This document shows, piece by piece, positions 1 to 12,093 of a stretch of 64,000 nucleotides of DNA; within the stretch, counting starts at the first letter, position 1; every line of letters starts with the position of its first letter. Below the pieces are notes generated by a model. It did no database searches. It worked only from the letters and a program-made list of their open reading frames with translations, and was not told the origin of the DNA. Source of the stretch: Adiantum capillus-veneris (taxonomy: Eukaryota > Streptophyta > Polypodiopsida > Polypodiales > Pteridaceae); NCBI GenBank assembly GCA_014529385.2, contig CM043960.1:28983396-29047395 (forward strand), in the 5' to 3' direction. The translations under genes were made by a program, and so were the position numbers.

Positions 1-2949
1 CACAAACATAGTTTTCTCTCTATTTAAGTAGCCCAAAAATTAGGGGTGTTGCTAATATTTGACAAACAATGATGGCGTATGTCTCTTAAACGTGCAATAG
101 AGAATAAGATTTTAACTTTAATTTCTAATTAATCTATAGTTTAGTTAACTTTTAATATCAAAAGTAAGCTCATTAATTCTTTTCTCATGTACAAATATGT
201 ATATTGCTTAATCGATGAATTAATGATGCATTACGCATAATGAGAGCATCACCATCATTATTAATTGTCCAATTAAGTTTACTCAATTAAACACAATCAG
301 CATAATCACTCTTGTTTAAGCAACAAGGTGAGAAATTGCTAGAGATTCTAACATAAAGAGAGACTAGCTTGGCATAGTTGCATAGAGTTTCTAAGGGAAA
401 TTTGCCAAAATAACACTTGATTACCTTGTAAATCCACTTGAGATATTGATCTCAAAGTGGTTTGTGGATGTCTTTCTCTTGGGAGAAGTATACACTGCAA
501 GTACGGTAGAGTATGGGCAACACTATGTGTGTATGAGTAAGGTCTTTGGGCCTTTTTATAAGATTTGCACTATCAAGCCTCCAGCTTCATAACTCACCCT
601 GGCATGCTATTTTAAGCCTAGTGAAGTCTTGTAGGGCACCTATTTCTTCTACACTACCCATTGGTTCAAGTTTTAGGGCTTCCCTACTTTATCTAAGTGC
701 CACGCTTCCCCCATGTGACTCCGTGTGATATCTTATCCGCTCTAGCCAATAATATTGAATGCTTTTCAATCCTTATAGTTTCCAAAAGATCTGCAAAGTC
801 TAAGGTTCTAGTAAATCTTCAGTTTAAATTTCAAGGGTTTAGATCAATTCAATTTCAGAGAAGAAATATCTGTTTCAAGTAATGCTTAACTTAAGATTCA
901 TAAAATATCATATTTTATCTAGTTTGAAATTTTGTTGAGTCATTTGTAATGAAGAAATGCTAAGCTTAATGGGTAAGAAAGTAGGTACCTTTCATAGAGG
1001 GGTTTTTGAAAGAGTTTAATGTTGATGTATCTTAGTGTGACATTGGAAGAGTTAAGAACAAGATTTGAGCCCCAATGTTAGTTGTAAGAGGTCCCAAAGT
1101 GCTTCGAACACAAAAGCCTAAGACAACCCAACTTATTGTTTTATATACCAAAGGATGTCATATTCCCAAAACAAATTCTTCCACAACAAACTCATGTACA
1201 ATGTGTGCATCTTGCGTTTGTTTAAATGTGATTGAATAATGTTATGCCTTGTCAAGAATCTTCATGATTTCACACAACAACTAAACTTCTTAGAGATGAA
1301 GGGGGACCAATCTCTAAAAAACCTAGCTTCCCAATATGCCTTAGGATATCAATGGCATGTGCAATTCTCTCATATCTTGCAATTTGTTCTCTCGGGTTTG
1401 TTCAAAATTAATTGAATGATGCAATGCTTGTCAAGAGATGTAATATGTGACTCTATAACTGCACATTATGTTTCTGCACATTATGACAGAAACAAAAAAC
1501 TAAGGTTCTTGTCATGTTCTTAGCTAGCAATGGACCCCTACCAACATCAATCACTATAGTCAAGCCATCAACAACTGAAGAAGTAAACACGTGTGAAATC
1601 GCAAATTTACAAGCTAGTATATAGTACTTACACATACTAGACATGTGAGGCATGCTTGTTGTTTCCATTATCGGTCTTGGCCAAAAAACAATTTCCCATA
1701 GTAAAAGAAGTAACCCCCATGAACAAATTGCAAGGAGCACTACAAAAAAGAACAAGTTGCTAGTAATACAAACTTTTGCACATTATAAAAATCATCTCTA
1801 TACAGAGGAAGAAAGAATTGTTGATGTTGGAAGAAACACCTCATCTTTGAATGGAGATTGAATTGACAATGTTGGAATCTCACTTGTACAATGAGTTATG
1901 AAGCTATCACCATATCACTCATCTGCATGCACAACCTCATAGGCCCATAGGATACAACAGGATACTTGTGCCTCACTATAAGATGAAATGGAAGATTTGA
2001 AACCTTAGATAGTTGGGAGGGAGAAAATGCTGGAGGGAGGCCTTTAGTAACCACAAAGTACATGAGAAAAAATACAGCAGTAGGGAGTGAAGGCACTCAT
2101 CATGTGAGCACATCCCCACTAAAACAAACTAGAGCATTAAGCTCCCCACTAAAACAACCTAGAGCATGTGAAATAGGATGATGAGCCCAAATTTAGAAAG
2201 CTCAGAGACACATATTCGACCTTGATAAAATAATTTAAGCTTGGAAAAGCATTTGAAACAAATATGCATCAATCATCTACCAAAAAAAGCCCATTTTTGT
2301 TGCTAGTTGTGGCAAGAACTTGCAATACAAAGTACTGATTGACACAATCGGACTATCTTATCAAATTAAATTAACCCTTAATGTCCTTACTAGCCCACAT
2401 GAATCACAACTTTATTTTTCATACCACACTTGAGCTCAACAATCCAGGATGATTGGCATAGTTAGACTCACATCAAAAAAAAAAATCAAATAGAATTATG
2501 GTGGCTTATATGCTAGCTAATGTCTCAGAGCCCAAGAGCACCTCACAAGGCCGTGAAAGGGTGGAGTAGAACATCCTCTTTAATTTGAGCATAAATCAAT
2601 GAAATAAATTACTAGAGCGCACAAGGAGAACGAATCAAATGATCAACAATTCAGGGGGGAGCTAGTCATGGAATGCACACATAATCCACTGATCAAATGC
2701 GTGAGCACTCATCTACAAAGAAGAGACATCCACATGAGAGACAGAGAAAGAAATTTGAGAAGATGGAGGGTGGGGAGTCTTGCAATAACTACAGGAGTCA
2801 CCACTACACAAGGGGTTGAAACCCTTGGTGCACAATCCATTGTTGATGGGAAGACCTACTCGTCCTCCTAAGCAAAAGGCAAGCTATCAGATGTATTTTC
2901 ATTCAACCTCTTTTGGATTTGGAATTTATCTCTTTAAACCCATGATGTC
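1..2949. other. AT-rich intergenic DNA, no gene recognised
   Basis: Only short, low-complexity open frames (100 codons or fewer) occur on either strand, none with a recognisable motif, and there is no long direct or inverted repeat that I can see. The composition (AT-rich, many short A/T runs) fits decayed repeat DNA. I see nothing supportable as a gene or RNA here. Confidence 0.5.
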
Positions 2950-3395
2950 CCTCTTATTATTTGTAGTATTTTTAGTCATGGGTCGGGTTTATTGGTCCCA
3001 TAGGTGCATGGTTAGTGATTGGGTGCGCACCATAAACTTTATAAGGATTTAGTGTTGACTAGCCGAGTGTGGGTGCTCGTATGTGAATAGAATGACCCAC
3101 ATAAAAGACATTATAACCTATTTTTTGGGTCATTCTTAAGGTACTAATGTAGAGTGCTCTTGCTATCCTTATCTCTCTCCTTCATGTGCGGTCAAGCATC
3201 ATCGAACGGGACAACGGTAGCAAGGCAATTGAGCAAAAGAGATGAGCTCCCTCTTCATTGTAGGTGAGACTCCCACTTGGACGGCAACAAAGTGATGTGA
3301 CACACTATCTACATGAACTTTTCTGTAGCAAGGTTGTGTGCTTGTAGTCTTCGTGGCTCGCACATGGCACATAGAAAGGCCCCTTGTAGTTGATA
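2950..3395 (+). repeat. decayed LTR of family 2 with degraded primer-binding site
   Basis: Read beside the 5' LTR at 55491-56090, this stretch keeps several blocks in the same order: a 'gtgaat..gggt..catataaaag'-like TATA block near 3088-3106, 'ttgtgtgcttg' near 3343, 'tggctcgcacatgg' near 3354 and 'tttttggcactgttttcaa' near 3396. The last corresponds to the LTR end and tRNA-type PBS at 56091-56112. It is the likely 5' end of the old family 2 copy whose gag relic lies at 14272-16420. Borders are approximate because similarity is weak. Confidence 0.45.
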
Positions 3396-3495
3396 TTTTT
3401 GGCACTGTTTTCAAGGAGCATGTTTTGCATCACGCTTTAGGTGTAGGCTGTGTTGCTGTCTTTTAGATTTTCTCCATTTCTATCGGAAATTCTAG

Positions 3496-3500
<5 letters not shown>

Positions 3501-3528
<28 letters not shown>
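3501..3528. repeat. (GT)n microsatellite
   Basis: About 13 to 14 perfect GT units. Nothing else is attached to it. Confidence 0.9.
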
Positions 3529-3532
<4 letters not shown>

Positions 3533-3933
3533 TTTGAGTCTCATCGTCCACGATTGTTGCTATGCATTGTTTATTACAGGAGTAGAAGAAGATAAGGCCT
3601 TGTGTTTATTTCGTTCACTGCAGGAGATAGACAAGATTAGATAATAGACAAAGTGTGAAAGTCGTGTTTTAAAATTTTATATTTTAAAATTCTATTCTTC
3701 AAATTTTTTTTTTGGGTCAAAGATAGCTAGGATAAGCTTTAGAGTTTGTGCAATTTTTTAAGAAGAAAAAAAAAGTTAAAAAATTGCCCAAAAAAAATCC
3801 ATATGAGAGGGGGAAGGGATTCCTTTCAAGCATTATTGAACTGACACAAAAAAAGACTCCAACTAGTCCTCGAGCGGGTGGAAAAAAGAAAGACCCTAAC
3901 GGCTCACAACCTCGGTCTTTGATATTTCCATAT

Positions 3934-4107
<174 letters not shown>

Positions 4108-4386
4108 ATCCTCCATAGCCTCTTCTTAGGTGAGAGCAATAGTGAGAGCCACACTATATATGTAGCCAAGTCCTCCCAAGGGTAAAGAGGGCATATGGGA
4201 TAGAGGAAAGACCTTTCCCTCCAAAAGCCTTCCTTAAATTTGTTGTAATTTGCACCTGCTGCTGCAGACAGAGTGCGGCGTGCCTACAAAGTACACAAAA
4301 TACCATGCTATAGATGATGAAATCCACAGATCGGCATACCTGGCAATGCATATACACCCATGATCCAATGAGATGAAGGGCAAAAG

Positions 4387-4727
4387 AGAGCATGAAAATG
4401 CGTGCAAGTGCACCTCCTAGAAATGAAGTGCTACACAACCACAGAGAGAGGAGAGGTGAGAAGGGAGAAGAGGAACACATGACACTGGGTGCAATCTCCC
4501 CCCGTGCAAGAGTGTGCATTTTTCTCCTGCATGTATTTACCTATAGATTTCTTAAAAGATCAAAATTCTTACAAACTATCAGCTCGGACATAAAGTGACC
4601 ATAGCTCATAAAGAGCACTTCGATAATGAAATATCTATAAACTTGCTATCATTTTTCATAGTCCATAATTTACTTATGCTTTTGCCACTTGTGTTAGTTG
4701 CAATAAATAAATATTTATCAATTTCCA
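4387..4727. repeat. direct repeat copy A (paralogous empty site of element 1)
   Basis: This 340-bp stretch is repeated, diverged, at 5161-5414 continued at 13995-14086. Shared blocks in order include 'aagtgcacctc', 'actgggtgcaatctc', 'acttatagatttctt', 'catagctcataaagagcac' and 'catagtccataatt'. In copy A the sequence around 4637-4641 (ATAAA) is uninterrupted, whereas copy B is split there by element 1. Copy A therefore serves as a natural unoccupied-site control. Confidence 0.8.
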
Positions 4728-5160
4728 TTACATACCTCTCCGTTAGGAAAGCAACTATCCTGAATTGCCATGTTATTTATCTACAAATCATGCTTGTCAA
4801 AAACAATGGTTAAAATTATGTGTCATAAATGCCGTGTATAGAAATAAGAACTCATAAACAAACAAATTTTCCTATGCCTGTTGTCATCCACATACTACAT
4901 ATTCTAGTGTCCCATATCATGAGATCAATAAGCAATGTGTGTCATATCTTGATGTGTCAAGATATCATTGATCACAATCATCGTTCTATAATCAATTTCC
5001 ATTAATTTCAAGTCTGGAGGTGAGGTGTCCCCCTGCAAATCTACACACAAACCCACAAATCTACGTACACGAAAGATCGTATACACATGAAATCCAAAGC
5101 GAGATATACACATGAAATCCAAAGCGAGATTGATAAGACAGAGAGTTAGAGAGCGAGATA

Positions 5161-5414
5161 GAGCATGAGAGCACGTGTAAGTGCACCTCGTAAAGCGGAG
5201 TGATACAAAAGCATGAAGAGAGGCGAGGTGAGAGAAGAGAAGGAGGACACAAAGCACTGGGTGCAATCTCTCCTCATGCAAGAGTGAGAAATCTTCTCTT
5301 GCACGTATTTACTTATAGATTTCTTGAATGCTAAAAAATCATTACAAACTGTCCGCCCGGACATAAAAATACCATAGCTCATAAAGAGCACTTTTATAAT
5401 GAAGTATCCATAAA
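5161..5414. repeat. direct repeat copy B, left half, ending in target duplication ATAAA
   Basis: Left half of the repeat described at 4387-4727. The last five bases (5410-5414, ATAAA) are duplicated at 13995-13999 on the far side of element 1, as expected for a gypsy integrase with a 5-bp stagger. Confidence 0.8.
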
Positions 5415-5815
5415 TGTAATGGCTATTGCCCGCACTGGAGCAATAGGCATTACGGGAATGATTACCCGCAACTACATTATATGAACATCAACATATAGAA
5501 TGACAAGAAAAGGAAGTACACAGTACACAGGCACAGAACACCTCTTGCTTCATTCATGTATATTCCAGACTCAGAGTTACAACAGTAGATGCCATGAATA
5601 TCGTAGATATTGGTTAAGTTACATCAAAAGACAGGTATGCCCCTCCATATACAACCGCTGCTCCAGCGCAGATCGGGAACGGTGCACACACTCCTGTCCC
5701 ATGATATCCCATGAAGAACTGACGCCACGGCCGCAGCATACCGCATGACTCCTGATCCGCAGTGTCCAGACCTCCGCAGGACCACAGGACCACATGTGCG
5801 GCTAATGCCGTAACA
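5415..5815 (-). repeat. 3' LTR of element 1
   Basis: 401 bp, read on minus from TGTTACGGCATTAG to GCCATTACA, nearly identical to 13602-13994. It carries about eight extra bases near its 5' end (around 5770-5790) relative to the other LTR. Outside it lies ATAAA (5410-5414). I could not see a convincing polypurine tract immediately inside it. Confidence 0.95.
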
Positions 5816-5891
5816 TTTGGCACGCACGGTGGATTGCGCGAACCCACACTCAACGCCTCCGGTTGGAAGGTTCCGGTGGTTGCTCTACACC

Positions 5892-6788
5892 CTACTCTGG
5901 TGAAGAGGAAATATCAATATAGCCAAAGCCTCTAAAATCTGTAGTATGTGCCCGATAGACCTCATCCAGAAGATGTGGATCTATCTCAATTTGTTTCGGC
6001 CAGGCAACCCGAGGAATAAACTGCGTTGGCAAAGAGATAGATTGAGGCGGCTGTGGCAGAGGAGCAAGAGGTGTATGTAACGGATAATAGCGAGAAAGGT
6101 ATCTATTAAGAGAAGACCAAAATGGAGGGCAAGGTGGTAGACTGAGAGAAAAAGAATGAGCTAAGGTCTCCACCCAAAAACAGACCCTGCGCCGCTCCTT
6201 ACAAAATCGACGAATCATTTTCTGCAAACGAGATACATGAGCCTGGGCTTCAGCACAATCCTCTGTAGCTTGTGCCCAATCAGCAACATCAAAACCCTCG
6301 GGAACAACACTCTTACCTCTGTCAGTGTTGGATGACTCGGGTTGGTGCACCACAACCTGCTGAGTGGGTGGCTGTGCTCTCACCTCAGCAGCCAAGCGTG
6401 TGCTCCAGCTTTGTAATTGATTATCTAAAAAAATTCGGAGATCTTCTTGCATCTCCACTGCCAGTGCATACAAATCAGTCATGTTGGTCATTACATCGCC
6501 AGGGTGAGAGGTTAAGTAAGAGGCTAGGCTATGCTGTGTTCTCAACTGAAGAAGTTCCTGTTGGATAGAGGCCACAAACTCAGCATTAGCCTCTCTTAAC
6601 ATTTGTATTTCTGCCCCTTGCTGGCGAGTTGTGGCAGTCAGCTCTTCATTCTGAGTGGTTAACTCGGCAATGCGAGTCTGCGAAGCCGCTACCTGCGCTT
6701 CCAACTCATTGACTCGTCCCTCTGTGGCTGGGGCTGGCCACAGGCCGCACGAATAGACTCTGCAAGTCTGCTCAAAAATGTGCCGCAT
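5892..6788 (-). pseudogene. element 1 extra ORF, C-terminal part with coiled coil
   Basis: 298 codons open in a frame different from the preceding part (6689-7159), which it overlaps by 100 bp, implying a frameshift. Residues about 25-80 form heptad-like runs ('NELEAQVAASQTRIAELTTQ'), a probable coiled coil. The middle is Gln/Ser rich, and the C-terminus is proline rich ('PLAPLPQPPQ') with a final acidic tail. It lies between integrase and the 3' LTR, where some gypsy lineages carry env-like or other accessory ORFs, but no membrane segment or glycoprotein feature is visible. A second gag-like or nucleic-acid-binding factor is possible. Function unknown. Confidence 0.6.
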
Positions 6789-7888
6789 GCCTGTAATTGG
6801 TCAACAGGGGTCGCTGCTTCCGTAGCTTCCCAGGGTAGCGCTGCGGGGAGAGTACCTCCCGTCGAGGCAGCCTCATTGGTAGTACCCGAAGTTTCTGGTT
6901 GAGCGGGGACATCTGCAATCGGAGAAGAGCTCGTCCGCAAAGGAGTAGCATTGCTCACTCTCTCCTGCATTCGGCGACGCCAGCGAGCCACCGCAGAATC
7001 TTCCAAACCAAGAGATCCAGTTGCCGAAGGTGGTGTTGAAAATTGATGTTCCTCGCTGCCGCGCTTGCGGCTTGCTGATCCTACACCTGTAGTGGCCATC
7101 TCTTGGGCTCCAGAGGATACCACTGCTGTCGATGGACCAGGCAAATCCCCAACGCCCACCTGCTGCTACTGTGTTTCCCTCTCAGTCGGCACTGCCAAGC
7201 TTTGTGTTTGCGACAGTGGAGCATTAGTGCCTTGGACCATCAAGCGATCATCTTCAAAGTGGCAGAGAGGACGCAGGGCGAGAGGAAAAACTTCTCTCAA
7301 CGGAAAAATCAATGTGAGCAGTTGGCCCACCTTTGTATTGGTTGGGGTATTCCTCCCCAACTGTGCCATCACTCATTGGCACTCCGCCAGCAGTCGTTCT
7401 CTAACCACCGCTGCCCAAGCTACTGGCCCAAAGTTGGCCGAATGCAACACATTTCTTGCTCGGGTCGAAATGGTATAAGTTTTGGCCTGCAGCCAAATGG
7501 CCTCGAGAAACCACCTATATGCATCCCTGGTTGCTACATCTGACAACCCTGACAGTTTATACTCCCCTTTGACCTTCAAACCAAATTCTTGTTCTACATC
7601 TGCAGCAGGGATCACATGAGAGGCGCGCACCACGCCATCGTTGGGCAAACAGCAACACCTTGAAATCCTTTCTGCTATCAATTGAATCTGCTGATTATTC
7701 AGTATCACCATATCGCCAGCAGCGAGTTGCTCAATCAAACCTGCTGCCTGCGGGTGAACTGGGATCCCTTGCCAATCCAGGTTGGCGAACACACGCAGCC
7801 GCAAGTCTTGCAGCCATGCGTCCACTCGTCGAAGCGCGAGCTGCTGCACGGGAGTGAAAGGGACACATTGCAGAAGGGAAGCTGTCAT
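6689..7888 (-). pseudogene. element 1 extra ORF, N-terminal part (two in-frame stops)
   Basis: One frame runs from an ATG at 7888 through stops at 7373-7375 (TGA) and 7166-7168 to about 6689, and coding then continues in another frame at 6788. The N-terminal 180 residues look globular ('AAGDMVILNNQQIQLIAERI', 'ATRDAYRWFLEAIWLQAKTY'). The segment after 7159 is Ser/Thr/Pro rich with a basic patch ('RKRGSEE', 'RWRRRMQERV'). With the C-terminal part it would make roughly 660 residues. The frame is also open upstream to 8188, overlapping the integrase end, but those residues are less protein-like. I do not recognise the family. Confidence 0.55.
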
Positions 7889-8036
7889 GGTGGCGATGAC
7901 ATGAAGGAGCAGAGAGTAGAGCACTAAGAGCGCACGACACACGAAACAAGAGAACCACAATAAAAATCGTCTGCATGCAGTAGTAACCTTTCCACAATGA
8001 GTTCCCAAAATAGGGCGATCCACGGTGTCACAACCA

Positions 8037-9092
8037 TCATAGATCCTTCCCCGCTTTCCAAGATTGCATGCAAAAGAATCCCCAATCATGATTAGGGCGG
8101 CTTCCGGCTCTTGTACCATAGCAAAGGGGCACTGAATCGTGGTAGGTGAAACATAATGCGCGCAGTCTGAAACCATTGACCGGCACAAAAATAACCTCCC
8201 CCCTCAAATCCGCCAAATAAAAAGAGATGGGTCCGCACGCTTGAAAAATCCAGAATGGTCCTGACCATCGTAATTTAAGCTTCCCCGGCATCTTCCCGAG
8301 ACGGGAATTGAAGACAAGGACCAGCTGTCCCCGAACAAATTGCCGTGCTTTCGGGCGATCCAGCCATTTTTTCCACCTAGACTGCAGATCCTGCAGCACC
8401 GCAAAACTATTTAGCCGCTCTTCATCCAATTCCTGCAAAACATCCAATCGATAAATCACAGAATCCTCCGGAAGAAGCCGATCCACAATCAAAATCCGCA
8501 TACTCGGAATCACATGCTCCACCGGAGTGATTGTCTCCATGCCAAATGCCAACTTAAAAGGAGTCAATCCTGTTGCCACTTTATAAGCTGTCCAATAGGC
8601 CCATAAGGCGGAAGGAAGTTTCACATCCCAGTCTGTCCGATACATATTCACCAACTTTGTTAAAATCCGAATCAATTGCTTATTAGTTGATTCTGCTTGC
8701 CCATTCGCCTGAGGATAATATGGAGAAGATTTCCTGCGTAATACAAAATAAAACCGTAGCATTCTCTCCATCACCTTATTCAAAAAATGACTTCCCCTGT
8801 CACTAACCAACTCAATAGGGCAGCCATATCTAGAAAAGATATCCTTATATGAGCACCCCACCACAGAAACTGCAGTGTTGTCTTTCAAAGGCCATGCCTC
8901 CACCCATTTGGTAGCGTAATCCGTGGTTGTCAAGATATACTTATTTCCTGTGTGAGCTGCCACTGGTTTAAAAGGACCAACAAAATCCAAACCCCACTTT
9001 TGAAAAGGCTCCAAAGGCACCTGGCTGAAAAGGCATTTTGGACCATTTGGTAGGTTGCCCCAACCGTTGACACACATCACACTGTTGCACAT
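8037..9092 (-). pseudogene. element 1 integrase core and C-terminal domain
   Basis: 351-codon frame with the rve-type catalytic core. The first Asp is in 'WGLDFVGPFKP' (about residue 37), the second in 'VSDRGSHF' (about 100) and the Glu in 'QANGQAESTNKQL' (about 135), so the DDE triad is complete. The region after the core ('RGQLVLVFNSRLGKMPGKL') matches the usual gypsy integrase C-terminal GPY/F-like domain. No chromodomain follows. The N-terminal zinc finger is encoded in another frame (8968-9378), so this copy is frameshifted. Confidence 0.9.
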
Positions 9093-9378
9093 AATTTCTC
9101 ACATCCTGAAACAATGTGGGCCACCATAATCCAGATTGGAGAACCTTTCGAGCTATGATTAATGTTGCAAAGTGACCTCCCGCAATACCAGTATGGACTT
9201 CCTCTAATACTGCTTCCTGCTCCTGTGGTAGCACACATCGGAGTAACACCTCTGCCACTATACGACAATAGAGCTTCCCCATAATAATCTCAAAATTCCG
9301 GCTTCTGATAGCCATACGTTTCCTTTGATGGCTGGACAAGAAAGAAGGCATTTCGCCGCTGTCGAGAAAATGAAACAT
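8968..9378 (-). pseudogene. element 1 integrase zinc-binding domain
   Basis: Contains the H2C2 zinc finger of retroelement integrases: 'EEVHTGIAGGHFATLIIARK' supplies the two His, and 'YVQQCDVCQRLG' the CxxC pair. In an intact pol it would join RNase H upstream and the DDE core downstream. Here it is out of frame with both (9258-9728 and 8037-9092). Confidence 0.88.
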
Positions 9379-9728
9379 CTCCTCATACCATGTCCATGGA
9401 ATGCTAGGAATAACCCTCGCCTGTTGCGGGACTGTGATACCTTTGCAGCTACTCCTGTTAGAAACAGAGACGCATTCGGAAATTCATCAGCTACACCCGT
9501 CGGCGACTCTCCGGAATCTAACCTAGATAGGTAGTGAGCCACCGCATGCTTGGCCCCTGGCCGATGTATGACCTCAAAGTCAAATTCCTGCAGGAAAAGC
9601 ACCCATCTGGCCAATCTTCCCGTCAAATTCTGTTGCCTTACCAGGTATAAAAGAGCCAAATGGTCCACATGGAAGAAAAAACGTCGGCCCAACAGATAGT
9701 GCCGAAATTTCTTCATTGAATAAATCAT
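9258..9728 (-). pseudogene. element 1 RNase H, C-terminal part
   Basis: 'FFFHVDHLALLYLV' and 'RPGAKHAVAHYLSRL' are the late motifs of the gypsy RNase H domain (the canonical DxxxL and KxNxVADALSR positions; here H replaces N and Y replaces A/D). The frame is the same as RT, separated only by a TGA at 9762-9764. The last 60 residues lose similarity. Confidence 0.85.
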
Positions 9729-9761
9729 CCCTAAACATTCCCTTTCAGTTACGGAATAATT

Positions 9762-10769
9762 TCATTCTACGGATGATAATCGTCTACTGGCATAATAGAC
9801 AGGTCGGAACCATCCTTGACTTTGTTCCTGCATCAGCACACTGCCAATAGCTCGATCCGAAGCATCCACGAACACATGAAAATCCTCATCCCAATTTGGT
9901 GCCAGCATAATCGGAGCTTTGGATAGCTGCAGTTTTAATCTTTGAAAAGCCAAATCACATTCCTGTGTCCATTCAAAATCTATAGCATGAGCTGCCTGAG
10001 TAATCGGGATTGCCAAATGCGCGATAAACCGCAAATGCCTCCCATGCCATCGGGCTTGACCCAGGAAAATCTGACATTGCTTCTGGTTCCGCGGTGCAGG
10101 CGCTTCCATAATTGCGGCAATTTTATCCGGATCCGCAGAAATACCATCTTCAGAAATGATATGCCCCAGTAACCTGCCACTGCGGACAGCAAATGCACAC
10201 TTTAAAGGATTCAAAATGAATTTCACCTCTCTGCATTTCATAAAGCATAACCGTAATTGTTTCAAATGCTCCAATTGTGCTCCAAAAACACTGAGATCAT
10301 CCAGAAAAATCCTAATAAAATCCGTCAAATAAGGCCCAAAGATTTGAAACATATCCCTTTGAAAAGTGGAAGGTGCATTCCGCAATCCAAACCACATTAC
10401 TGTACAAGCAAATACTCCCCATGCGGTAATAAAAGCTGTTTTTGGCTGATCCTGCAATGCCATTCGGATTTGATTATATCCACTAAATCCATCCAAAAAA
10501 GTATACATCTCATGTCCTGCTACATCATCCAAAATGGAATCCAAAAACGGAAGAGGAAAAGGATCTGGAACATTAGTTGCATTCAATTTCCGGTAATCCA
10601 CACAAATTCGGATTTGCTTATTTTTCTTTGGTACGACCACAATTGGAGAAATCCACTCCGGATTATCAATAGGGGTAATAAAACCCACTTCCAACAAGCG
10701 ATCAATTTCCATCTTAACTTGCTTTGCCACATTCGGATTCATCCTGTATGAGTGCTGCTTCACTGGCAC
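9762..10769 (-). pseudogene. element 1 reverse transcriptase and start of RNase H
   Basis: 335 codons. RT motifs in order: 'VDYRKLNA' (about 57), 'LPFLDSILDDVAG', 'FLDGFSGYNQIRMAL', 'FGLRNAPSTFQR' and the active site 'IFLDDLSVFG' (about 155; FLDD is normal in gypsy). 'LLGHIISEDGI' closes the thumb side. RNase H begins with 'FHVFVDASDRAIGSVLMQ' (catalytic Asp). A TGA ends the frame. Upstream coding (from 10807) is in another frame, so RT and protease are separated by a frameshift and a stop. Confidence 0.93.
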
Positions 10770-10806
10770 CGCATCTGGTTTCAGATTGATCGTGTGCTAA
10801 TAAAAC

Positions 10807-10998
10807 TTAGGATCCAAAATCATCTCTAAAACTTGCCTCCAGCTGCTTATTAATGTATATGGGCTGGGACTCCGCTTGCTCCCCAAGAAAAACCTTCTCT
10901 AATTCATCTTCCTTAACCCTTGTAATTTTTCCCATTTGCGCCTCAAATGCTCGTTCTTGCTGAATCACGTCCTCCAATGATTCAGGACTCGGAAGCAC
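10807..10998 (-). pseudogene. element 1 protease-RT linker segment
   Basis: 63 codons in the same frame as gag and protease, separated from protease by a single TAG (10999-11001). Composition is acidic and Glu/Gln rich, typical of the spacer between protease and RT. No motif of its own. Confidence 0.6.
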
Positions 10999-12057
10999 CT
11001 ATTGTTGCTCCCCTATTCCTCCTGGAGTTCCTAAAACCCCCACCGAATTCCCTTTCGGAATCAGAGAAATATCCGCAAGGTATAGAGAAACCAAATCCGG
11101 ATTAGCTTTGAGAAATTTTTCCTCTTCATCCTCTTCTAATCCTTCCACCATATTAACTGTCTCGGCTATAACCGGCCATGCTGCCTGAACTGGTTGTCGG
11201 CATGTTCCTAGCATCACACGCACTTTTCTTTTACCCTTCTTTACTGTAAGCATATTTGCTTCCCAATTATTCTTTACCCTCGCTTGTCGTAACCAGGGTC
11301 TTCCCAAGATAATGTGATAATCCTGATTATGATCTTCAATATTCAAGACTACTAAGGAAACAACAAAGGATAAGCCCGCCACATCCAAAACAATGCCCCG
11401 AAGTAAACCCACTGGTTGCACTCTTCTTTGATCTGCCATGCGGACTACAAAGGGTGCAAGCTCCCAATCACTGAGACCAAAACGCTCACACGCTGCTTGG
11501 GTGATAATGTTTACCCCCGCTCCTCCATCCAAGAGTACCTTGTCAATGTATGTGCCATGGTATCGAACTGAAAGCTCCGGAATGCGGGTATCTGTGATCC
11601 TATTCGCCGGCAACGGGACTGAATCATCATCCTCACTTTCAACCTTCCCAATGGCAACTTCCCGTAGCTCAGTGGCCGATTGTCGCAGCAATGCATTATG
11701 GAAATTCGGGACTAATTTCAGCAATGAACCCAGAGGTACTTGAATTGGTGACATGAGAACCTCTTTCCAAACGGAATTCCACTTTTCCTGTTCTTTAATA
11801 TCATCCTTATTTCCAACTTTCCCTTCCTTTATTTCCAGACCCACAGTCGATGGCATAGTCGATGTCGATGGTCCTGCTGTCTTCACTGATGGTGCGGATT
11901 GTGGCAACCAGGACACAGTCTTTTTCCGCACTTCTTCCTGAACCGTCCAATCCGGAATTTTCACATCGGGAGTTGGAACCACACTTTTACCCGATCGCGT
12001 GATTAATGAAACCACTGGGTCAGACTCCTCCAGTCCTTCAATCTGAACCATAGCCAC
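10999..12057 (-). pseudogene. element 1 retropepsin-like protease
   Basis: Core motif 'DKVLLDGGAGVNII' (about residue 178) is the aspartic-protease active site with DGGAG in place of D[ST]G[AS], and 'IILGRPWL' is the flap-distal ILGR motif. The first 120 residues look like a Ser/Pro/Lys-rich gag-pro linker. The frame is identical to gag and is separated from it only by TGA (12094-12096) and twelve codons, so readthrough, or one mutation in an originally fused gag-pro, are both possible. Confidence 0.88.
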
Positions 12058-12093
12058 ACTAGGCTGTTTCCCTGCAGTGCGTTCCTGCTTTTT

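Noticed and set aside
6272-6568. Plus-strand frames inside element 1 (also 7065-7478, 10257-10751, 13278-13550)
   Set aside because: They are antisense shadows of gag, pol and the extra ORF, with no motifs of their own.
5892-6788. Element 1 extra ORF as a retroviral-type envelope
   Set aside because: No signal peptide, transmembrane helix or Cys pattern is visible; a coiled coil alone is insufficient.
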